Assembly (NCBI GenBank): GCA_963932465.1
Contig: OZ010791.1
Span: 155,665,915-155,729,914, forward strand
Length of the DNA stretch: 64,000 bases
Direction of reading: 5' to 3'
DNA from: Maratus speciosus
Lineage: Eukaryota; Arthropoda; Arachnida; Araneae; Salticidae
The notes below the pieces were generated by a model. The model ran no database searches. It was not told the DNA's origin and was given only the letters and a program-made list of their open reading frames with translations. The position numbers and the translations under genes are program-made. Shown here piece after piece: positions 45,241-57,005 of the stretch; the stretch's first letter is position 1; each line of letters begins with the position of its first letter.

Positions 45241-47117
45241 AAATCCCAGTTTCAATAAAGAAAACCGCAATAGTCTTTCAGAATAATAAACTAAAGAAAT
45301 ATCTCCCCATCAAAGTGGGTTTCCTTTTACCAAAAAGCACCCTTTAAATTTCGCCTTTCAGCATTATTTTAAAGAATAAAACATTCTTTACATTGTTTTT
45401 TTCACCTTCGCAAGGAAAGAGGTGGATGAAAGAGAAATTTTTTGACATCAAATCAAATACTATTGAAACGCAAAAAAAAAAAAAACAAAAAAAAAGCACT
45501 TGAGTTTCCTTATCACCCCCCCCCCCCCTAAGGAGGTGATCGCTTTGATGTGAAAACCACAACAGCTGCGGACGACAGATTTAAAAGAGAATTATCATTA
45601 AAAATTAAACGAAGAAAAAAAAATCAGAAAATGGTAAATATGGGTTTTTTATCAACAGCATCGCATCAGAAATTTCAAAAAGAAAGGAAAGGCTTAATCC
45701 GTTATACCGGAGAAATATATATATATATATATATATATATTACATAAATTTTAGTATAATTGTACCTTGATTTCACTTTTTAATCTAACTGATTTAAGAA
45801 ATAATTTTAATTGTTTTTTTAAATTCCGGGATAGCATTAACGTAACATCTATTTTATGGGAAAATTTTCGAGTATCGCACAGTAATGAATTAGTAGTTTA
45901 CATTTTGAGGTTCTTAAAATGGCTAATGCAGAACACTGGTTTGGATATGTTGGCATACAAAATGACAAAAAAGCACATTTTTCTAAATTACTATCATTAC
46001 AATTATTATCATTGCACTTATGAAATCAATACATATCAAAACGCCGTATGGAAAATTTGGAAAGTTAGTTTGCCCTGTAAAGGCTAACAGAGTTGAAAAT
46101 ACATTTGCATTTAACCCTGTTGGTCCACAATGAATGCAAGGTAATTCTTTATTTGGAGTACCAGTTTACTTCCAATAAAATGTTCTTAAATATGGTTATA
46201 TTTGCATTGAATAGATTTAGTTTATAAGTATGACTCTGTTTCTTAGCTTGCTTCATGTAAACAAATAGTAGGACATAGATGTAGTGAGGTTCTCGCGAAA
46301 ATATAGAAAACCAATTAAACAACCTAATAATTTTTCCCCACTTATCAGATTTACTCAAAGGTTATGGTATACATTTTGGTGACACCATAGACTGATAATC
46401 TGCTCTTATAATTTCCATAAAAAATACAGGCCTACATTTGAATAAGTTAAACCTTATAGAAAGTGTAACAACATAATTTAAAAATTTCAATTTAATATAT
46501 TTTTCATGAACATTTAAAGCAGTGGAAGCTTGAAATATTTGAATACACCCCACTAAAAAAATATATAGTTTACACCTTTTTTTCCCCCCATTCTTTTTTT
46601 CTCCATACTTTTACCCCATTCTATTAATATTAAAACAAACAACTTCCAGTGTAAAAGAACACCTATTTTAAAAAGCTAATGAAACAAAACAGATACATTA
46701 TCCCACCAGCGCATTAGAGAAACAACGCCTTAGTATTCACAGATTTGAACCTTTAACCCAAGTTTCCGAACAAGAATTTTAACCCACAGCTGCAGCCAGT
46801 GGTCGGAAAGAAAAAAAGTTGGGGACTTTATTTCTTTTCTCTTCTTTGGCCTCCCTTTCTGAAGAGAAAACAGCATTCCTTCCGCAGATGAAGTCTTGTA
46901 ACTTAATCCGGCTATTACCGCCCCCCTTCGAAGTGCTTCAGAATCCAATCTCGCGGGTAGTTTCAGAACAGACGTGTTTTGGGTTTTATATGAATTAAAG
47001 TATGAGATTAAGGGGTCGGTTGTGTCTTAAAACACTTCATGTTCAAATATAAGAAATGGAGAATTTTTTTTTTTTTTTTCCATAAGGCTTCTTTCAATAT
47101 AAAACATTTTTTAGTGC
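45241..47117. other. Low-repeat region, no supported gene
   Basis: It holds A, C and TA runs (45473-45495, 45517-45529, 45715-45740). The frame 45767-46087 (106 codons, +) and the minus frames 46149-46948 have no motif or splice context that I trust. 46730-46980 is less AT-rich than average and could be a gene fragment, but I recognise nothing. Confidence 0.4.
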
Positions 47118-47588
47118 TTAAGAGGCTACTTCACTCACGCGAAAACAACCGCTAGCTCATGTTAATCCTATGGGAGAAATTTTTTCAAAAATATCTCGTT
47201 TGCATTTACATACTTTTAAATAACATGTATATATACTTTTTTTCTCATATTCGATAGCTGAGGTCGATCTATATAAAGGCCATTTTTTACTTTAATTTCG
47301 TTTGCAAGGGATTTTTTTTTTTTTTTTTTTTTTTTATGAAGAAACTTCAATGTGGAAACCGAAACCGGTTCCGAATGTGAAAGTATCCTAATAAAACAAA
47401 GGGCGAAAAAGGTAGAAAACGACCTTTGTAGAGAACAGAGATCAAACCTCTGCTATCCAATGCTAAAATAAACATTTAAAAATATTGAAATGCAAACTAG
47501 ATTGCCAAGTTTCTGACGTTAATGAGCGTGTGACTAATTAAGATTACTGTTAATTAATGTTATTTTATTTCATTTTTTGTATTTTATA

Positions 47589-48625
47589 TGTAAATCATGT
47601 TTTACGTACTTGGGTTAGCTAAACATTCTTCTTATATTGAAGACCTGTATTTCTTTTGTATACGAGAATGTGGTCACAAAAGAAAATAGATAAAAGAACA
47701 AAAAAAAGTTCTTGGTTATCTCTACTGTATGACTGAACGAGGAAACGAAGTGCAGTGAGAGATAAGGTGATTCCTTAATTCTACAGTGAAGGAACTCCAC
47801 GTGTTTTTCTCGGAAAGTAGTAGTTGAGAGATTGTGTTGGGTAGTCTTGACTGAAGTTTCTTTATGAGAGGCTGGAGGTTGGAGCCGTGGATTTGCCAGT
47901 GAAAGTGTTCCTGAGAAAGGATTACTCCTGCGGGGATAAAAACGTGTATGCGAAGGGAGATACCCGAGTGGTTCGCCGATAAGTTTTGCTAAGTTCGATA
48001 GAGTAAGAAAGGAACTGCGCATAGTTTCATAGTACAACACAGTACGTAGACATTATTTCAACGTATAAAGCTGCTATCAGATTCACCAACTTTTCGAGCA
48101 ACCAACTTTTCAGCCGATTTTAACCCCAACATTTTCCCGTTCAAAGGGAGAAAAAGGTTACAATTGTCGTTGCTAAAGTTGGAGGAAAACCAGTACTACT
48201 AGTACCAGCCGTTAATATTTATCGCCCATTCTTATCAATCGCTTATCTCTGATTGGCTGAAAGGTTGAAAGTAGGGGGTGGGGAATTCGCGGAGGCTTTT
48301 GGGGGCGGAAAGTTGCGCAGACTTTTTTGAGCTGTGGATAAAAAGTTGGGATACTGCTGTTTGCTATCACACTGAGTGTTGAGACGATATTTCGCGAAAA
48401 GTTGGAGGAAATCAAGAGTTGGCTCAAAAATTGCTCGAAAAGTTGTTGAATCTGATAGCAGCTTAACTTAGTGTTGGGCAGGATCTGCTCTATCCGAGCC
48501 TATAATTGCAAATAATGTTTTTCATGGAAATAATCTGTAAATAAATCATTCTTTAACTTTAACTGAATTAGTTAGTACTTAATTATTATCTTTCTCACAT
48601 TGTGTCCGGTATCATTCATATATCG
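47589..48625 (+). mobile_element. Probable solo LTR interrupted by a MITE
   Basis: Purine-rich, more complex sequence (47640-48060), then after the MITE TCTGTAAATAAATCATTC and ATATCGGTGATGGCAGCC. The tail is shared with the 5.9-6.6 kb segment, suggesting R-U5 plus start of the internal region. The minus frame 47615-48040 (141 codons) lies in the LTR and is not considered coding. Confidence 0.4.
48070..48466. mobile_element. TIR element, 0.4 kb (AGCTGCTATCAGATTC ends)
   Basis: AGCTGCTATCAGATTCACCA + ACTTTTCGAGCAA at the left is mirrored by TTGCTCGAAAAGTTG + TTGAATCTGATAGCAGCTT at the right. Repeated AACTTTTC/GAAAAGTTGG motifs lie inside. A single end of the same family occurs at 59425-59483. 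Target duplication unresolved. Confidence 0.8.
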
Positions 48626-48806
48626 GTGATGGCAGCCTATCAACAAAACAGCAGTTATTCGAGGTCCCTACGAGTGGTTGACTGCAGATTGCGTGATAAT
48701 TACCATCGTATTGACAACGAAAAAGCGTAAAAGAGATATTTTTAAAACATTCTCCCATAGGATTAACATTAGCGAGGGGGTGTTTTCGTGTGAGTGAAGT
48801 AGCCTG

Positions 48807-49233
48807 TTAAGGGTCCTGTCCCTGCCGGCGAAGACACTCACGAGCTAATGCTAATCCTATGGGGAGGGATTTTTCTAATATCTCGTTTGCATTTCGACAT
48901 TTTTAAATAATTTTTTTTTTGCATTGGATAGCCGAGGTCCGTCTCTACAGCACACCTTGGTTACTTTTTCGATTTTGGTTGCAGATATTTTTTAGAATGA
49001 CACTTTCATTTTCAGAACCGGTTTTGAAAATGAAAGTAACTTTATTAAAAATATCTGCGACCAAAATCGAAAAAGTAGCCAAGGTGCGCTGTAGAGACGG
49101 ACCTCGGCTATCCAATGCAAAAAAAAAAATTATTTAAAAATGTCGAAATGCAAACGAGGTATAAGAAAAATCCCTCCCCATAGGATTAGCATTAGCTCGT
49201 GAGTGTCTTCGCCGGCAGGGACAGGACCCTTAA
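48807..49233. mobile_element. Near-perfect 427-bp palindromic TTAA element
   Basis: TTAAGGGTCCTGTCCCTGCC at 48807 and GGCAGGGACAGGACCCTTAA ending at 49233. The arms of about 205 bp match almost base for base up to the centre near 49020, where CATTTTCAGAACCGG/TTTTGAAAATG turns back. It shares ACTCACGAGCTAATG and TAATCCTATGGG with the arms of the preceding element. Transcribed, it would fold into one long hairpin. The open frame 48919-49137 is a shadow. Confidence 0.9.
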
Positions 49234-49490
49234 GTAAAGTTTCCAGCATCAGACAAACGAGTATTACGAACTAGACATGCAGTAAAGCGTCAATATAATA
49301 ACGCGCAAAATTTCTGGGTGTCCTGCACTGCAACAGTGGAATTAACCGCAGTCAACGGAATTGAAAATGACGTAAAGCACTAATGTATTTGACGAAATGC
49401 TGACTGGTCATGCACTGAAACACATAATTATAGTATTCAATGTTTCAGGGCACGACCAACATTCATCATCATCTATAGTATATTTCTCCT

Positions 49491-49910
49491 TTAAGGGTGT
49501 TCTCAAATCGTGGACAACTTTCTGACATAAGTTTTAATTTGTTCGAAAATGCATGAAACTAGCTGGTGTTGTTGTTCAGAAACTATGTAATTGAGTTGTT
49601 TTTTCCATTTTTTTGCAAACGCAATAGATCTCTCAGAAAATAATGTTAAACTGGGCGTTTTGAACCGAATTTCAGTGCGAAGGGAGAAAGAGCATTCAAG
49701 AGCGGGCGAAAAACGGGTTTGTCACGTGATCGAATTTGCTTATAACTCAATAGGTAATTGATGGATCAAAAAATGGAAAAAACAGTTCCATTCCAAATCG
49801 CTTCCATGGCTAGGTTTTCCAATTTTATATCTTTCCGTTAAAAAAATGGATTTGTAAATATGTCAAAATGTTTTTCGCTTGTTGAGCAGAGCAGTTAAGA
49901 ACAGCCTTAA
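49491..49910 (+). mobile_element. Family A MITE, copy 8
   Basis: TTAAGGGTGTTCTCAAATCG to GTTAAGAACAGCCTTAA, both TTAA intact. A short deletion follows AAATCG at the left. TGTCACGTGATCGAATTTGC and AATAGATCTCTCAGAAAATA are kept. Confidence 0.9.
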
Positions 49911-49992
49911 CTATTCCATGACACTTAATTATTTTAACGTAATCATACCGATTGGTAAAAAAAATCATAAGAGTTATAATTGAAAAAGTGAA

Positions 49993-50270
49993 GCCCAGTG
50001 GCGTAGTGGTCGGCGCGCGCCTGACTGTTACGCAACAGGACCAGAGTTCGACTCCGTGCTGAGAAATGTTCACTCAGCTTTTCATTCCTTCGGGGCCGAT
50101 AAAATCAGTTCCAAGCTTATTTAGGAAATGAGCAATTAAACACTGAGGGTCATGCGTTAGGCTGACCATCTGACCAGGACATATGCTATATAGCACCTCA
50201 GAACCCATGGTCAAGAAAACGTGGTTGGGTACTGTACACCCTGATCCTCAATGAATCGTAACATCACAGG
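49993..50270 (+). mobile_element. tRNA-derived SINE
   Basis: The head has a good RNA polymerase III A box, TGGCGTAGTGG (49999-50009), and a B box, GAGTTCGACTCC (50044-50055), about 35 bp apart as in tRNAs. The body follows with CATTCCTTCGGGGCCGATAA and GGTTGGGTACTGTACACC. No poly-A tail is evident. The anticodon arm is not cloverleaf-like, so this is a SINE rather than a tRNA gene. Confidence 0.8.
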
Positions 50271-50289
50271 TTTAGTTTTTTTAAGTGAA

Positions 50290-50372
50290 AAAGTGTCCAG
50301 GCCCGGATTTGAACCAATGAGCTTGGTTTAAGCTGCCAATGCTCTTCCAACTAAGTATCTTGAACAATCCCG
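50290..50372 (-). pseudogene. tRNA-like sequence, possible tRNA-Lys(CTT) relic or SINE head
   Basis: On the minus strand: TTAGTTGGAAGAGCATTGG (A-box region), a TTGG/CCAA anticodon stem with loop AGCTTAA, and the B box GGTTCAAATCC (+ 50305-50315). Spacing fits a tRNA. CTT at the anticodon position suggests lysine, but the base before it is G instead of the invariant U, and the acceptor stem pairs poorly. Confidence 0.5.
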
Positions 50373-51020
50373 CAGATACATTTCACTCAGACAACATTTT
50401 GGCAATGACATCTTGTCTGTTATTTTGGAACCGTTTAACAGTATAAACTGCAGGTAAAGGAACTCCAATAAAGGTTAGATACGTAATTATGCTTGGTGAC
50501 ACAATCATGATTGATAAAGTAATCGAAGGAGTTGCAATTTTTCCAACTTTTTTCATGACAATATCGCTGACAATAAATATAATATCAGTCGATCACTGTA
50601 TTTTCATTTTTTACATTAACCTATATTAGTAAGAAATACGCTCACTAAAAAATAAATTTGCATAACAGCCTTATCAGAGGATAGGAGAGAAGGAGGCAGG
50701 TAAGAAGTGATGCTCTTACCCCTCCCTCCAAGTACTGCAAAAAGTCAATCAAATCTACAAACTGAAAATGTTGAATATTTTTTGTAGCCTAGTACATTTA
50801 TTGGTACTATATAAAACTTCCTAAACCCCAGGCACTGGTTACGCTAATGAGAACACAGGTTTACAATCTCACTCTAAAAAGTTGATATTATTCTATCAAA
50901 TTTTTCTGTTGTTTTTTAAGCAACGTTCAAAATAAATATTACATGCATGCAAAAACTCTTATAAAATATTTTATGTTTGAGTTATTGCAAGGAACGGATT
51001 TGGGGGGGAGGGAGGGGAGG
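50373..51020. other. Spacer without recognised gene
   Basis: A G-rich run (about 51001-51020) abuts the next MITE. Nothing else seen. Confidence 0.45.
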
Positions 51021-51427
51021 CAGAGGTGGGGAATTTTCACAAAATCTTATCAGCCAAGTATTTATTTCACCAGCCAGCAAGGAACAACATACAGTTGAAA
51101 ATAATTATGACAAAATTTACGCGACAGCAAAAATAATTTTTTTCTACAATGCATTTTCGTAGTGACATTTTCTCGGGTTTTTAATTTTTTTTTTTCATAT
51201 TTCTTATATTCTTTACAATATAAAATTAAGAAATATATACAACAGAGGAAAGTTTAGTTGTAGAAAAGAAGTTAGTCCTATGTAAACATTCTGGCAATTG
51301 GGAGAGTTACAAAATATGACTGACAAATAGTTTTTGGTATATTTTTTATAGCCTGTAGTTTTTTTAAAATACTTAAAAATTCAGTCGCCCTATCAGAATA
51401 TCCACTCAGTGTAATTCCCTACCCTTG
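51021..51427. mobile_element. hAT-like MITE related to 40805-42201
   Basis: The left end CAGAGGTGGGGAATTTTC is shared with the 1.4-kb element, followed by AAAATCTTATCAGCCA. The right end GTAATTCCCTACCCTTG is a weak inverse. G-rich flanks (AGGGGAGG and GGGGAGGG) are similar but low-complexity. Confidence 0.5.
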
Positions 51428-51595
51428 GGGGAGGGGGGTGTGATGAGAAAGAATTTGATGAGTGAAAATTTTATGAAAAAATCCAACACGATTTAAACTA
51501 TTTTTTTTTTTTTTTTAAACCAAGACGAAAAAAAATCCTTGATAATATAAACAGTGCATTACGAATATATGTAAAGCATACACACACACGCACAT

Positions 51596-52033
51596 AAAAC
51601 CAATTTCTCATAAACGATCTTAATCTTGATTCTTTTAAAAGTATGAATCTATCTTAATTCTTTTTAGATTTTTGTGATGTTGCTTCCCGAGAGAAATAAT
51701 AATAATAAAAAAACATATACGCAACATTTTTTTTTTTCTTTTGTCCAATAATAATACTCATGAGCACAATCCACAGCAATTTGTTTTCGGGTAAGGGAAA
51801 AAAAATAGTTAATAAGGAATAATAATAATAATAAAATATTATTAAAAATAAACATGCGTATCACGAAAAGCACAATGTACACAATAAATAATTTTTCACA
51901 CATTTTCTTTCATTTATTCACGCGTGATGCACAGATCAAGAGCAAGGTAAGGTACTCACGAAGGAATCACGATCCATTAGAGAAGCCGATGCTACTACCA
52001 ATACCTGCCTGCTAGTGACACTTGGGCACGAGT
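51596..52033 (-). repeat. Dispersed duplication H, copy 1, with exon-like end
   Basis: About 440 bp matching 57121-57590 at roughly 90% identity outside simple repeats: ATTTCTCATAAACGATC, TTGTCCAATAATAATA, CACAATCCACAGCAATTTG, TTCACGCGTGATGCACAGAT. The right end on the minus strand reads SVTSRQVLVVASASLMDRDS then F|GTGAGTACC, a strong splice donor (exon end about 51959). The copies differ by conservative coding-type changes (R/K, S/P) there. A 5-bp GTAAG duplication is private to this copy. Confidence 0.7.
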
Positions 52034-52130
52034 GATACATAAGTGTATATATGTTGCATTCTAGCAACATTGGATTGGCTTTATCGTTGAAAATGCCGTA
52101 CTGGCTGTCACAATAGTAGTCGTGGATCAC
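51936..52130 (-). CDS. Candidate exon ending in a strong splice donor
   Basis: Unrecognised. The minus frame contains SVTSRQVLVVASASLMDRDS followed by TTC|GTGAGT. The same 24 codons up to the same donor are open in the second copy near 57590-57524. Upstream of CCAAGTG the two copies diverge completely, so the exon may start there or the duplication simply ends there. The donor and paralogous open frame are the support; the exon's 5' limit is unknown. Confidence 0.3.
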   Translation of the reverse strand: MIHDYYCDSQYGIFNDKANPMLLECNIYTLMYHSCPSVTSRQVLVVASASLMDRDSFVSTLPCS

Positions 52131-52439
52131 ATGCAGCGATAATGGTGTAAAAGGAGTGGTCAGAACAGATAATTCGAATCTGTTATATTAGTAGAACCAA
52201 TTGCTGAAATGCAGTTGTCGAGTGAAAACAATGGAATGCATCGTTCCGTGAAGTTTCCCCAGAAGCAATTGAAACAACTCATAATATCACCTAAACACTT
52301 TATTAGAATATCTTGCAAAAAGTGCAGTTTCCACCAAGATAATTAGCCATCGCTCCGTAGTAGTAATTAGGTTTAAACAAAGTTCCAGATAATCGAATAA
52401 CAAGACGGTGACCAGGGGATGGATGACAACTGGAAATAC

Positions 52440-52630
52440 GATTCAAATCTGATGAAACACAGCGAGTATAATATCAACTTTTTGTTCCTCACGTGTAAGG
52501 ATACAAATAAGACGCAGATCGCGCTCTCAACCAATGAATAATTAAGAATGTCACGTCATATAAAGAGTGCGAACAGAGCTAGCGGATGAATTTGAAGGAA
52601 AAAAGATAACATCAGAATTGCGCGGGAAAG
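52440..52630 (+). promoter_or_regulatory. Possible promoter-like segment
   Basis: More complex DNA with CCAAT (52530), TGTCACGTCATATAAAGAG (a CRE/TATA-like pair at 52551-52569) and ATTGCGCGGGAAAG (about 52616). It lies upstream of no recognised + gene and about 0.4 kb from the minus-strand exon candidate. Weak. Confidence 0.25.
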
Positions 52631-53044
52631 TAAAAATGGAAGCTAAAAGAATAATCTCGAAAGAAAAAAGCGCGGGAATGGAACATTTAATTTAAGAATA
52701 CTAAAAGCGTAATATTTAAGCGATTAAGACAAGTGAGACATTAAATTAAAGGGAATTTAACAGAGTTAACGATAGAGATTATTTAAGGATAAGGATTTAG
52801 TGAATATAAAGTAGTAATTTAGAATAAGATAAGGAAATCGCGGAATTAGATCTAATAATGTAACATATATAATTAAAATGTAAGCATAAGGTATGTAAAA
52901 TATTTTTTTTTTTTATTATTAAAGTATTTATGATATAAATTTTAATTAAAATTTGTTGCACATAAACCTCTACTTATAAAAAAGTTTTTTGAAGCATAAA
53001 ATGAGATAAAAGTGTATGTAAAACTGTTACATTTTATATTAAAA
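52631..53044. other. AT-rich spacer
   Basis: Purine-rich in 52640-52860, then AT-rich. No feature recognised. Confidence 0.45.
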
Positions 53045-56000
53045 CTAGCAGGCTATGCCCGCTGCGCTGGTCAATATTTCCAAATGAACCTTGGATTAAA
53101 CTAAATGGTGAATTTGAACTTGTATTTTAAACAATATGGATCTTCAGCTTGACCTTGCACATTACTGAAAACGATGCGAACGCCATTGCGATATAATGTT
53201 ATCTTAACCGTTGGACAAAATTTAGCAATTAAGAAGTAATTGTTTTAGTTGATTATAAACAGCGCACTTATGGTCGGGTAATGAGACCGTTATGACAACA
53301 GGAATTAATACCTCTGTAACTAATCAACATATAATGAAATCGTATATACTAACACCATTCCTAAAAGTCATGCAACAGGGCCACTTGTAACAAAATATGT
53401 TCTGTAGATTTTTTTTTTTAAAGGCTAAACTTTCATAAATCAGGTTCACTTAATTTTTGAACTTTTACTGTTGCTCTATAACTAAGTACCTTTGAACAAT
53501 ATGTATACACTAAAACCTTTCCAAAATTATTACCTAACTAATTGTGGTATATCCTACGAAAGTATTATAAACAATCGGAATGAAATACAATTTCCGTTGT
53601 AAATATATAGTAGATGATGATGATGCGATTTTGTGTAATAGAATTCGTAGTAAAGTTTTCGCTTCAAACAAAAACGATGCTTTCAACATTAAAGCTAATA
53701 CACCAATATGTGAAGTATCCGATTACGGAAGGTTAACTTGAATTCTCATGAGCAACTACTCAAAGAAAAGTGAATATGTGGCTTTTGTGATACTTTTATG
53801 TCAGCCGGGCGCAGGTAATAAATCAATAAAGATTGTTTTCATAGCATATTCTTATTTTATTATTGTCATTTAAAACACAACCCTTTCACTCATTTAATTT
53901 AAAATGCATGCCTTATACTAATTTCATTTAAAAAACTGAAAAGATAAACAATAACAGGAAATAATGCCATAATTAAAAGCAAAAAAATATTTTTAAGTTA
54001 CATACGCAAAATGTAACTACTGCTACTGGGAATTTTAAAAATGCTATCAGCGAGATGTGCGCACGGTTGTTATAAATGTACCCATTTTTTCTTCTTATCG
54101 AGAAGCAATTTATAAATCGCACAATATTATTCCAATTCCAATTTCTTTCATTGAGGAACCTATGACCGGAAAAAATGGAAAAAGACTCTTGTAGATTCTT
54201 CGGATGACGGCATCTGACGCCATATACCGAGTTTATATATATGAAAATAATTTTTAAGTTGTTACAAACATTGCTTTCATACTTAAATATTTTCATTGGT
54301 ACTACTTGTTATCCCGTCGACCAATTTTGCCAAATTATATAAATCGCCAAACCATTCGCCAAATTATATAAATTGCAATAATCTTTATTTTAAATAACGA
54401 AATAACAAATAAATTAGTATAACATTAATAAAAATACAAATAAAACGTCGAAATTAAAATCACTTGATGACGTAAACACGTGTAGTTTGTTTAAATTCAA
54501 GTGAATTTGATATTTACGATCAACCATTATTGGCATTTACTCTTATAGTTTGACGATAGATTTTCGGTCGACGGAATATCTAAGTAGTACCTTTTCCATT
54601 TTTGTTTTATAACGCTAAATTCTCAGTAATTTTTCCCCTTTTATTTTAAATAAAATCACTATTTTTTTAAAAAATTAAGATGCTAGCATTTTTATTTCAA
54701 ACTCATAGAGCCGTTTTTATTTTTTAGCCAAAAGGGTTGATTTGAATTTTTTCCGTTGCTAGAGTAACGGATGTAATGATAGATATTTTGAGGTTTAGAT
54801 GCCAAAGAAACCGCCAAATTAGAAAAATATGAAATGCGTCATGAACTGTTGGACTTATAAAAATTTATTTGGTAGCATTTGATTCAGCATACAAAACTAC
54901 ATTAAAATATGCTATCATTTGACGCATAATTTTGATATTCGATTTTTTTCCCCTCCCCGTGCAAAAACCATTAAGGGTGACACTTTAGAAAATCCTTTCT
55001 TAGCAGAAGTTTATGTCATAAGAAGTATTTTTACCACGATTTTCAAGATTTTAGGTTCAGTAGTTTGCGCTGTGCGTTAATTAGTCCCCTAATCCAGACT
55101 TTATTTTATATACTATATTAGATATGCGATTTTGCGGTGAATCGATGATCGAAAATTAGTCCAATATCATTTGAAATTACATAACAGAGGAGAAAGTACG
55201 AAGAAAGACGAGGAAGAAATGACGAATTACAAAAGACTTGTAATTTTTTTTTTCAAAATGTTGAATTTTTCCATAGTAATAACGTATTAAAACATAAATT
55301 TCCTTAAAAATTATCTTTATTTCGAATCTGTGAATTTTCCTATAAATGAAATTGGCGAAATGACTTGAGAAAATAGATAATATCTGCTTAAATAAAATGG
55401 GTAATATTCGTTGATCTGAGTTCGAGTTTATAAATATCACATGCTTTCGGAATTACGGCGAAAAACATTTTAAAATGTATGAAATTATTTTACAATATGT
55501 ATGTGTGGCAGAAACTCACACTAAAATTTAAGTATTCGATTCAATTTTTAAAATATTAACTGATATCTATATAAGTTACAATTGAATATGAAAATGTACT
55601 CAAAAAATTATCTCTTTCACCTAAAAAAACACCATTTGTGAGAACGTCCTCAAGCTAATGTCACGCTTATGCATTTTTGGCTTAAAATCACATTGTTTGG
55701 CGACAAAAGAAAAATAAAAAATTGTAAAGAAACAAATAGTAATTACACATGTGACTCACAATTACATCTGCTTGTTTCTTCTGTAAGTCACGTGATGGGA
55801 CAATTAGATATAAAAAAAAGAAAAGAACAGAACAGAAAGAAAATGTCGTTAAAATTTCATCTAATCAAATTTTCAGATTCGTTTCCATATCTAACGCAAG
55901 CGATAAAGAGCCAAATATTGCGTATCAAGTGTAATATTTCTTATTAAATTAATTTTTAAGCATTACAAATATTTCTTTCAGGTTTTGATTAAATGTTTCC

Positions 56001-57005
56001 GTTTTTTAATATTATCACTCATTAAAACGGATTTTCTTCTTCTTTTTTTCTTTTTTTTTTCATTTAAATAAAATTAGTAACAGTTTTTCTTTTATTTTTC
56101 GAGGTTTAATAGCCGTATCAATTTTTTTTTATCAACGATGGATTTCGCCAAGAAATAAAATGGTAACCTTATCGCCCAAAATAACAGAATTTTCCGTCAT
56201 TATTCTAAAACTAATATAGGTAGAATAATGTGTTATAGCTTAAAACTTTCCCTGAAACAATACCTATCTAATGGTATAGGTTCCGTAAAAATCCATGCAG
56301 TAGAACTCGAAATCTAGGCGTTCGGAACGAAATTTCCGTTTGGATTTTATATATATAATAGAATAGATAATAGATTTTATATATATATAATAGAATAGAT
56401 AATAGATTATGTGTTATGAACTATCTCAAAGTTTAAAACAGATCGCATTGTTAAATTTCCTAATTTTAACAATATCGCGTTATGTTAGTTCCACATTCCA
56501 CCACCAGGGAGCGCACTCTATTCTTAACGAAAGCTTATCTGAACGAAACTCCTTCATGCAACCTTTTCGTAGATACATGAATCGGGAGGGTGGCGGCCTT
56601 AACCAATAATTTAAGATAATTGCTGAAATTACAACGAAAAATATTTTAAAGGGGCTCTACGCGGGCCCCTAATAGAGTTAGAGGAAATCGGAAGACGGCA
56701 AAATAATCGCGGGGAAAAGTTTGCTTGGGTGCTTCGGAGCTACTTTTGGCGCGAGATCTAAGCTCTACGACCAATAGGAGCCCAGATATTTAAGGAAATA
56801 TGAAGTAACAAAGTCCAAAATAATAGAATTTTCCGTAATAATTCTATAACTAATCTAGGTAGAATGATGTGTTATAGCTTAAAACCTTCCCTGGAACGAT
56901 ACCTTTCTAACGGTATAAGTTCCGTAAAAATCCATGCCGTAGAACTCGAAATCTCGGCGTTCGGAACGAAATTTCCGTTTGGATTTTATATATATAATAG
57001 ATAGA
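53045..57005 (-). mobile_element. Helitron-like element, copy 2, with duplicated 5' end
   Basis: On the minus strand the 3' end is AGCGGGCATAGCCTGCTAG|T (53045), a wobble hairpin next to CTAG. The 5' end is A|TCTATTATATATATAAAATC (57001, or TC at 57005). A 190-bp block at 54297-54485 is shared with Helitron copy 1 (TTATCCCGTCGAC, AAAACGTCGAAAT, CACTTGATGACGTA). Rep/helicase motifs were not found. The 5' end occurs twice, so two nested elements are possible. Confidence 0.5.
56215..57005 (+). repeat. Repeated Helitron 5' segment
   Basis: About 190 bp is duplicated: 56200-56395 and 56824-57000. Both contain AGAATTTTCCGT, GTGTTATAGCTTAAAAC, GTTCCGTAAAAATCCATGC, and CGTTCGGAACGAAATTTCCG followed by TTTTATATATATAATAG. 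The interval includes a hairpin GGGGCTCTACGCGGGCCCC near 56655. Confidence 0.85.

Larger units (their letters stand above)
47118..48810. mobile_element. TTAA-ended foldback transposon with nested LTR
   Basis: TTAAGAGGCTACTTCACTCA (47118) and TGAGTGAAGTAGCCTGTTAA (ending 48810) are inverted arms about 80 bp long, both containing GTTAATCCTATGGGAGAA. An inner second inverted region (47270-47510, AAAGGCCA... versus CTGCTATCCAATGC) completes the left half. An LTR-like segment occupies most of 47590-48625. Confidence 0.7.

Noticed and set aside
47615..48040. 141-codon minus frame
   Set aside because: Sits within an LTR-like segment; composition bias of the opposite purine-rich strand explains it.
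48919..49137. 72-codon frame inside the palindrome
   Set aside because: It is a shadow of a near-perfect inverted repeat.
50290..50372. Functional tRNA-Lys gene
   Set aside because: The base before the anticodon is G instead of U, and the acceptor stem does not pair well.
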